A stretch of DNA of 20,269 nt from an uncultured Kouleothrix sp. (GTDB taxonomy: Bacteria > Chloroflexota > Chloroflexia > Chloroflexales > Roseiflexaceae): NCBI GenBank assembly GCA_937858455.1, contig CALLYN010000044.1, positions 1 to 20,269 on the forward strand, in the 5' to 3' direction. Shown here piece by piece: positions 15,343 through 20,269 of the stretch. Under the pieces are notes generated by a model that saw nothing but the letters and a program-made list of their open reading frames with translations, had not been told where the DNA came from and did not search any database. A program made the position numbers and the translations under genes. Numbering within the stretch: position 1 is the first letter of the stretch; each line of letters starts with the position of its first letter.

Positions 15343-16001
15343 GACGGCACCCCTTGGAGCCCTAGCGTGCCAGCCGCGGCGTCGCGGTGCATGGCCGCCA
15401 GGCGCTCTTTCTCCTTCTGATAGCGCAGGTATAGCGCGCCGCCGCGGTGAGCGAAGCCCAGGTCGCTGACGCTGAGGACGCGCAGGCCCAGGCTGATTTT
15501 GGCGCGGATCGGGTTGAGCTGCGGATCGAAAAACTCTTCGGTGATGCTGAAATCGGTAACACGCACCGGCGCGACGCGGCTGGTGCTCCAGACGAACAGC
15601 GCCAGCGGCGCCTGGATCGGCGCGATCTCCAGCTCGCCGCGCCCGGCCATGCGGTCGTACTCTTGCAGCTGCGCGCTGGTGGGGTACACCAGCAGCTCGA
15701 TCGCCGCCAGCTGCGGCAGCAAGCCCAATCGGCGCACCAGCGGGTCGCCGGCCTCGAGCTGGTCGGCCGCGTCGAGCTCGGCCTCGAGCTTGTAGGTCTC
15801 GACCGGCGGGCCCTTGAGGCGCAGCGCCATCGAGCGGTCGGCGCTGGCCTCGGCGCCGACCGACTGCGGCTGCAGGGTGCGGCTGAGCGTGTCCGGGTTA
15901 TACTGCAGCGCGATCACTCGTACCGGCGTGCCGGCGTCCGGGTCGATCAGCGCGATGCCGCCCTTGATCAGGCGCGGCGAGATTGGCGAGTCGGTGGGCA
16001 T
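15339..16001 (-). CDS. CIS tube/adaptor protein (N-terminal part of Afp7-type proteins)
   Basis: A 220-residue protein of the contractile injection system tube-adaptor family. Seen: LIKGGIALIDPDAGTPVRVI, ALQYNPDTLSRTLQPQ (the conserved F/LQYNP-x-T/S motif), GPPVETYKLEAELDAADQLE, LLPQLAAIELLVYPT, LFVWSTSRVAPVRVTDFSIT and EEFFDPQLNPIRAKISLGL. It should sit between the inner tube and the hub; the LysM part usually fused to it is encoded by the next gene. AAGGA lies about nine bases upstream of the ATG. It follows a 91-base gap after the second DUF4157 gene, the largest gap in the operon. Confidence 0.88.
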   Translation of the reverse strand: MPTDSPISPRLIKGGIALIDPDAGTPVRVIALQYNPDTLSRTLQPQSVGAEASADRSMALRLKGPPVETYKLEAELDAADQLEAGDPLVRRLGLLPQLAAIELLVYPTSAQLQEYDRMAGRGELEIAPIQAPLALFVWSTSRVAPVRVTDFSITEEFFDPQLNPIRAKISLGLRVLSVSDLGFAHRGGALYLRYQKEKERLAAMHRDAAAGTLGLQGVPS

Positions 16002-16092
16002 TGCTCGGTTCCTTCAGGTTTTAGCCTATGCCGCTAGGGTGTGTTCAGAAGCTCTCGAATATAGTGCGTTCGGCTCAAGCGAATTCCCCGTT

Positions 16093-17706
16093 CTACTGCG
16101 CTTTAGGCTTGGTTGGCTCGCCGCCGATATTGAGCGGGGGTGATTCAAAGCTTTTTGGATCGGGCATATTGGCCGGCGGAGCGGGCCGATTCTGGCTGAA
16201 CGATGCAGACTGAGCAAGCAATTGATCGATCATTTCGTACATTCGCTCGATCGCCAGCCGTAGCTCGTCGGTTGCGTCGGCCAGCATCCGGCTGCCCACA
16301 GGCGATTTTCCAAGGATCTCTTTTGTTGCGTTGGATAGATGGGCCTGGAATTTGCTCGCCAAGGCGCGTGCGTAGAGTCGGGCCACCGTGTTGTTCGACC
16401 GCTCGTGCTTTGTGGCAGCTTTGGTCGCTGTCTGCGATACGTATTTTTCCTGGGTGAGAAATTCAATCACTGCAGCCGGTGTAAGTTCCGGATCAGCATC
16501 GAAGGCCGCCTCTGCGCTAGCGTCCTTGTTGATATAGAACGAACGTAGCGCGCCGATCTTTGTCAGAACGACTTTCTCACGCTCCCAAAGGCCACTCACA
16601 ATCGGCAGCGCTCCATAGCTAGCTTTACTGTCAGTCGAATCGCGCTTGCCAAATGTGGCGCTTGGTAGCACCTCAGTCATCTCGTTGAGCTGAGCATACT
16701 CATTAAAAAAGCTCGACCGCTTCTCGGCGGGCAGGCGCCGGTCGATCATAATGCGCAGATGAATCAGCTCGTGCAGTGCCGTTTCAAGTGACGAGGCTTG
16801 CCCGCCGCGCAAGATAAACGTTTCTTGGTGCCGCATGGCTTTGCCGTCGGGTGTGGTGACGGTTTGTTCCGGTGCGATTGCGCCTCCGAAGGCGGCACCA
16901 CGGTACTGCTCTTCTTCGCTTAGCTCTATGATCTCGGTCTTCACTTCCCAGGTATGCTCGACGCCATCGATCAACTCTTTATGCACAGTGTGGAATGCGC
17001 CATCGGCGATAATCTGGTCGATCAACTCGTTCAGCTCGCCGCGCCCAAGCGCACGCAGCTTTTTACGCTCATCTGGCAAGAAGCGATTCGCACGCATCAT
17101 CTTTCGTTGGGGTTTGCGGTGAAGCGTCGGCTGAGCCGTACCGATGCTGCCGATGGCTTCGCCACTAGCCACACGTTGTGCCGCTTGAACGGCCGCATGC
17201 TCGCTCACGCTCGCCGCTGGCTCGACACGCAGATGCGCGGATGTTGCTTGCTCCCCCTGCTGCACCACGTGGGCGAGCTCGTGCGCCAGCAGGCGCTGCC
17301 CGGCACTGCTGCCCGGCTGGTACTCACCCGCGCCGAACGCAACATGGTTGCCGACGGTATACGCCTGCGCCTGCACGGCGTCGGCGCTGGCAGCCGCCTG
17401 CGCGTCGGTGTGCACGCGCACGTCGCCGAAGTCTTGGCCGAAGCGCGGCTCCATGGCGTCGCGCGTCGCATCGTCGAGTGGCTGGCCAGGCGCGCGCAGC
17501 ACATCGTGCACGATCGGCGGCGCTACGGCTGGCGCCTGGGCGATGGCCGCGCGTTGGAGCTGGCCCTGCGCGCGCTTCTGCGCGCACTCAGCGCACTCGC
17601 CGCCCGCGTCGGTATGCTTGCCACACGCACAGGCGCGCTGAAGGTTGATTGGTGGCGGTGTGGCCTTGGTGGAGTGAGCCGTCGCTTGTGTTTTCTCTTT
17701 GCTCAT
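16093..17706 (-). CDS. DUF4157 protein with a second HExxH metallopeptidase-like C-terminal domain; candidate eCIS cargo
   Basis: A 537-residue modular protein. Residues 26-41 hold a Cys motif (CAC...CAEC) that could bind zinc. Residues about 62-155 are DUF4157: PPIVHDVLRAPGQPLD, RFGQDFGDVRVHTDAQAAA, AYTVGNHVAFGAGEY, and LLAHELAHVVQQ with HELAH at 142-146. A linker leads to an unrelated C-terminal region with a second zincin-like motif, ALHELIHLRIMIDRR (HELIH at 312-316). Acidic residues in FFNEYAQLNEM (about 333-343) are possible third ligands. The tail is helical and ends Pro-rich. DUF4157 proteins are recurrent partners of eCIS loci, so a payload role is likely; peptidase activity of the C-terminus is inferred only from the motif. 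The C-terminal coding DNA is visibly less GC-rich than the N-terminal module. It starts five bases after the preceding stop. Confidence 0.8.
   Translation of the reverse strand: MSKEKTQATAHSTKATPPPINLQRACACGKHTDAGGECAECAQKRAQGQLQRAAIAQAPAVAPPIVHDVLRAPGQPLDDATRDAMEPRFGQDFGDVRVHTDAQAAASADAVQAQAYTVGNHVAFGAGEYQPGSSAGQRLLAHELAHVVQQGEQATSAHLRVEPAASVSEHAAVQAAQRVASGEAIGSIGTAQPTLHRKPQRKMMRANRFLPDERKKLRALGRGELNELIDQIIADGAFHTVHKELIDGVEHTWEVKTEIIELSEEEQYRGAAFGGAIAPEQTVTTPDGKAMRHQETFILRGGQASSLETALHELIHLRIMIDRRLPAEKRSSFFNEYAQLNEMTEVLPSATFGKRDSTDSKASYGALPIVSGLWEREKVVLTKIGALRSFYINKDASAEAAFDADPELTPAAVIEFLTQEKYVSQTATKAATKHERSNNTVARLYARALASKFQAHLSNATKEILGKSPVGSRMLADATDELRLAIERMYEMIDQLLAQSASFSQNRPAPPANMPDPKSFESPPLNIGGEPTKPKAQ
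17263..17607 (-). repeat. Copy 2 of the duplicated Cys-motif plus DUF4157 module
   Basis: This coding segment (GGECAEC through HELAHVV) closely matches 19917-20267 in protein and DNA. For example, the stretch encoding VRVHTDAQ and its flanks differs by one base over about 44. Confidence 0.85.
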
Positions 17707-17711
17707 TTCGC

Positions 17712-20267
17712 TCAGTCTTCGCGCAAGTTCGGATGTCGCGCCTGTTTCACCTCGCGCTCAGTATTGGGCTGGGCAAACTCAAGGCGCAGGTTGTCGGCGT
17801 CCAGCGCCTTTCGCCAGTTGTCCCCCTGCGCCTTCTCCGCGATATGATCCAAGCTGATGCGCGTTTCTTGCTCTGGTATGCTCGGATCGACCCCACCAAG
17901 CACCGGCGCAGTGGTGTTGCGACTCGGCAGCACAAAACCTGCGTCAGTCAGTATCTTTGTAGCTGCTGGGTCGCGGCGCACGTTGCGCCAGAACGCATCA
18001 CGGGTCTTGTCGTACAGTATGGTCTTATTGGCGTCAGTCAGTGTGTTGCTGCGCAGCACCTCAGCGCGGGCCGCGTCCCAGTGCCTCGATAGCTCAGGAA
18101 GATCGGACACCTTCTTGCCAATGACTGTTCGCACACGTGCCACGGCTTGGCGGCTCGTCTCTCCAGGCCGGAGCGGCACATCTTCGATGTCCATCCGCGT
18201 CTTTGGTTCCGGTGGGACACGGCGATCGCCAATCCGCTGGTTCGTCTTACCACCTGTGACGTTCGGCGTGGCCGCTTGGTTCTCCAATGCGCCCTCGAAC
18301 GCTTTCTCGACTGAGCGCTTCCATCGTTCTTGGCCGCTCTGCGCCTTCCACTGCTCGCGTGTGGTCGCTCGCTCGCCGGGTTGGGGCCGATAACCGCGAT
18401 CGGCCAGGCCAACATCGGTAGTTGCAGGCTTGTCGGCGGTAGCTGCGGGCTGTGGAGGCGTCGCGGCCGCCTGGGATTTCACAGCGTTCGCAACTTTCGC
18501 CTGTGCGGCTGTATGAACACCGCTGCCCAGCGCAACCATGAACCAGCCGGTTGGCTCCGAGAGCGCGTCAGCCAGGTGCTTCAGATAGTCGTCCCATGTC
18601 ACATTTTTACCGTGCAGCTGCTGGTAAACATCCGACACAGTAGTGCTAAAGGCTTGCGAGACAACGTGCGTCGCGGCGCCGCTCACAAGCGTCGCAATGG
18701 CTTGGCGAGCCAGCGTCTGGGTGGCCGGGTTGCCGGCGAGCTTGCCGGCGATACCGGCGCTGAGCTTGCCGCCAAACTTGGCTAGGACGATCTGCACCAC
18801 TGTTTCGACCACCAGCTGACCCCAATCGACCTTGTCGCCTTCTGCGACTTTGAGCCCCGCTACCCCAAGGTTGGCGACGATCGGCGCGCCCACCGAGACC
18901 ACCGTCGTAGTGGTCCCCAGGCTTAGGCCGCCGACCCCAGTCCCTACAACCCCGGCCTCTAGCCCCAGCGCGGCGCCGCCGGTGATAACCACGGCCAGCA
19001 CGCCAACCGTAATAAAGGCCGCGTCCCGGGTGTAGGTCAGCTCGGTCGCCAGGTTCTCGCCGCCCTCGATCAGCTGGTCGATATAGGCGTGCACAATGAT
19101 GCTGGTGCGCTCGGAGGCGGCGTCAGCCTCGGACACGAGCCGAATGGCTTCGGCGAAGCTGTCCTTTTCGATCACAGCCTTCGCGCGCGCGGCGCGGTCG
19201 TTCACAATCGCCGACTGGCCGTAGACCGACTCGCGCGGATTCGAGTAGCTGCCAAGCGATCTGATCCACGCGAACGCCTTCACCGCGCGCGATGTCACCG
19301 GGAAATCGTCGTTAACCTTTTCCTGGCCTTGGTAGCGCCCCAGCGCCTGGTTGCGCCGGCTGATTGATTTGTCCAGGGCGTCCTTCAGTGCCTTACGGGC
19401 ACCGGCGCGAACCTGCTCGGCCTGTTGTGTGGTCAGCGTGATTGTCTGGCCTTTGAAGCGTGTGGTGAACAAGCCGCCAGCAAGCTCGGACGGTTTGATC
19501 GCGTCGATCACCCGCATGACCTCGATGATCTCCTCGACACTGGCGCTCGGCGATATATTCAGCGCGGCGGCGGTGGGTGCGGCCTTCGTTGGCGCTACGG
19601 CGGTGACGTTCGAGGGACTGTTCGCGGCGGACGTGTTCTTGAGCAGCGCGCTCAGCTGGCCAAACTCCTCAGCTGCGGCCTTGCGCTCCGCCGCGCTGAA
19701 CCTTAGGTCGTTCATGACTACGTTGAGCTCTTCCAGGCGCTTATTGATCTGCTCCTGTGTCATGGCCTCGCGCCGTATCGCTGGCGCCTCGCCAGGCATT
19801 GCGGTGGGTGCCTGCCCTTGGGTCAATGCGCGCGCGGCATGTTCACCGGGCGAGGTCTCGGCAGTTATCAGCAGCGTAGACGCCGCTGGTTCCGATCGAG
19901 CAACCGGACTTGCTAGCACCACGTGCGCTAGCTCGTGGGCCAGCAACCGCTGGCCGGTGCTGCTGCTGGGCTGGTACTGCCCGGCGCCGAAGGCCACGTG
20001 ATTGCCGACGGTGTAGGCCAGCGCGCCGACCGATCGGGCGCTCTCGGCGGCCTGCGCGTCGGTGTGCACGCGCACGTCGCCGAAGTCCTGGCCGAAGCGC
20101 GGCTCTACGAACGCGCGGGTTTGCTCGTCCAGCGGCTGGCCGGGTGTGCGCAGTACGTCGTGCACGATCGGCGGCGCTACATCCGGCGCCGGGGCGGCCG
20201 CAATCGCCGCGCGCTGCAGCAGGCCCTGCTCGCGCTTCTGCATGCACTCCGCGCACTCGCCGCCCGC
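17712..20267 (-). CDS. DUF4157 protein with HNH-like nuclease C-terminus; candidate eCIS toxin; N-terminus beyond window
   Basis: At least 851 residues are visible; the frame is open to the window edge, where it reads AGGECAEC, the same Cys motif as its neighbour, so the start is missing and the ATG at 20243 is internal. Numbering from that Met, DUF4157 spans about 20-112 (PPIVHDVLRTPGQPLD, RFGQDFGDVRVHTDAQAAE, HELAH at 103-107). Then come a helical, Lys/Ala/Glu-rich part, a Gly-rich hydrophobic stretch at about 402-465 (two possible membrane-active segments), and a polar Pro-rich linker. The last 50 residues read ISLDHIAEKAQGDN, ALDADNLRLEF and AQPNTER. The DH (799-800) with later Asn residues (818, 828) fits an HNH/His-Me-finger nuclease. 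A polymorphic-toxin layout, probably a DNase payload; activity is inferred. Confidence 0.78.
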   Translation of the reverse strand, partial: AGGECAECMQKREQGLLQRAAIAAAPAPDVAPPIVHDVLRTPGQPLDEQTRAFVEPRFGQDFGDVRVHTDAQAAESARSVGALAYTVGNHVAFGAGQYQPSSSTGQRLLAHELAHVVLASPVARSEPAASTLLITAETSPGEHAARALTQGQAPTAMPGEAPAIRREAMTQEQINKRLEELNVVMNDLRFSAAERKAAAEEFGQLSALLKNTSAANSPSNVTAVAPTKAAPTAAALNISPSASVEEIIEVMRVIDAIKPSELAGGLFTTRFKGQTITLTTQQAEQVRAGARKALKDALDKSISRRNQALGRYQGQEKVNDDFPVTSRAVKAFAWIRSLGSYSNPRESVYGQSAIVNDRAARAKAVIEKDSFAEAIRLVSEADAASERTSIIVHAYIDQLIEGGENLATELTYTRDAAFITVGVLAVVITGGAALGLEAGVVGTGVGGLSLGTTTTVVSVGAPIVANLGVAGLKVAEGDKVDWGQLVVETVVQIVLAKFGGKLSAGIAGKLAGNPATQTLARQAIATLVSGAATHVVSQAFSTTVSDVYQQLHGKNVTWDDYLKHLADALSEPTGWFMVALGSGVHTAAQAKVANAVKSQAAATPPQPAATADKPATTDVGLADRGYRPQPGERATTREQWKAQSGQERWKRSVEKAFEGALENQAATPNVTGGKTNQRIGDRRVPPEPKTRMDIEDVPLRPGETSRQAVARVRTVIGKKVSDLPELSRHWDAARAEVLRSNTLTDANKTILYDKTRDAFWRNVRRDPAATKILTDAGFVLPSRNTTAPVLGGVDPSIPEQETRISLDHIAEKAQGDNWRKALDADNLRLEFAQPNTEREVKQARHPNLRED
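19917..20267 (-). repeat. Copy 1 of the duplicated Cys-motif plus DUF4157 module
   Basis: Partner of the module at 17263-17607; similarity stops just after HELAHVV, where the two proteins diverge into unrelated C-terminal regions. The copy runs off the right edge. Confidence 0.85.
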
Positions 20268-20269
20268 GG

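Noticed and set aside
16002..16092. 91-base gap in the operon, considered for an internal promoter or IS end
   Set aside because: TTGAGC and TATATT-like hexamers are present but wrongly spaced, and no inverted repeat or target duplication was found.
1..20269. CRISPR arrays, tRNA or rRNA genes, riboswitches
   Set aside because: No regularly spaced repeats, cloverleaf pattern, or rRNA-like sequence noticed on either strand; this was by reading only.

Overview
The window is GC-rich and dense with genes. About 16 kb on the minus strand is one polycistronic cluster for an extracellular contractile injection system (eCIS), the phage-tail-like nanomachine family that includes Afp, PVC, MAC and the Streptomyces and cyanobacterial CIS. 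The rest, roughly positions 1 to 3,900, is an accessory strip of small unrelated genes, palindromic repeats and an insertion-sequence remnant. Base composition, gene repertoire and the DUF4157-rich eCIS style would fit a Chloroflexota (Roseiflexus/Kouleothrix-like) genome. That is an inference: there is no rRNA or other phylogenetic marker here, and an actinobacterial or cyanobacterial-type source cannot be excluded.

Layout, left to right. (1) 2-649 (+): 3' part of a gene joining a thioredoxin fold whose active site reads CAAS to a PD-(D/E)XK nuclease-like domain related to type I restriction HsdR N-termini. (2) 860-1300 (-): YdeI/OmdA-family protein. (3) 1434-1509: two perfect hairpins sharing the core GGCGAAGCC. 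(4) 1603-2022 (-): SnoaL-like NTF2-fold protein. (5) about 2143-2310 (-): frameshifted IS110-type transposase remnant with an internal 16-bp direct repeat. (6) a near-consensus sigma-70 promoter at 2423-2451 driving 2544-3233 (+), a peptidase E. (7) 3227-3739 (-): nitroreductase, convergent with and overlapping peptidase E.

The eCIS operon is read right to left. It opens with two cargo-like proteins sharing an N-terminal Cys motif plus DUF4157 module. The first (17712 to beyond the right edge) ends in an HNH-like nuclease domain. The second (16093-17706) carries a second HExxH motif in an unrelated C-terminal domain. Then come the tube/adaptor protein (15339-16001), a separate LysM protein (14962-15342), a gp27/late-control-D-like spike hub (13833-14969), a gp5-like OB-fold/beta-helix spike (13285-13836), a PAAR-like tip (12921-13271), a gp25 wedge protein (12554-12913), two large tandem baseplate-J-like wedge proteins (9558-12557 and 6652-9561), and a distal baseplate protein with tail-protein-I-like ends and a beta-helix-like middle (4238-6655). 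Five junctions are 4-base ATGA start/stop overlaps, which suggests tight translational coupling. A weakly supported small ORF (3928-4179) and a long hairpin (3872-3913) may end the unit.

The baseplate and spike genes would build the puncturing end of the injector, and the DUF4157 proteins are the probable payloads. The sheath, inner tube, AAA+ ATPase, tape measure and terminator genes are not in the window and would be expected to the right. No tail-fibre gene and no obvious immunity gene are visible. In this locus the usual VgrG and the usual tube-LysM protein are each split into two genes.
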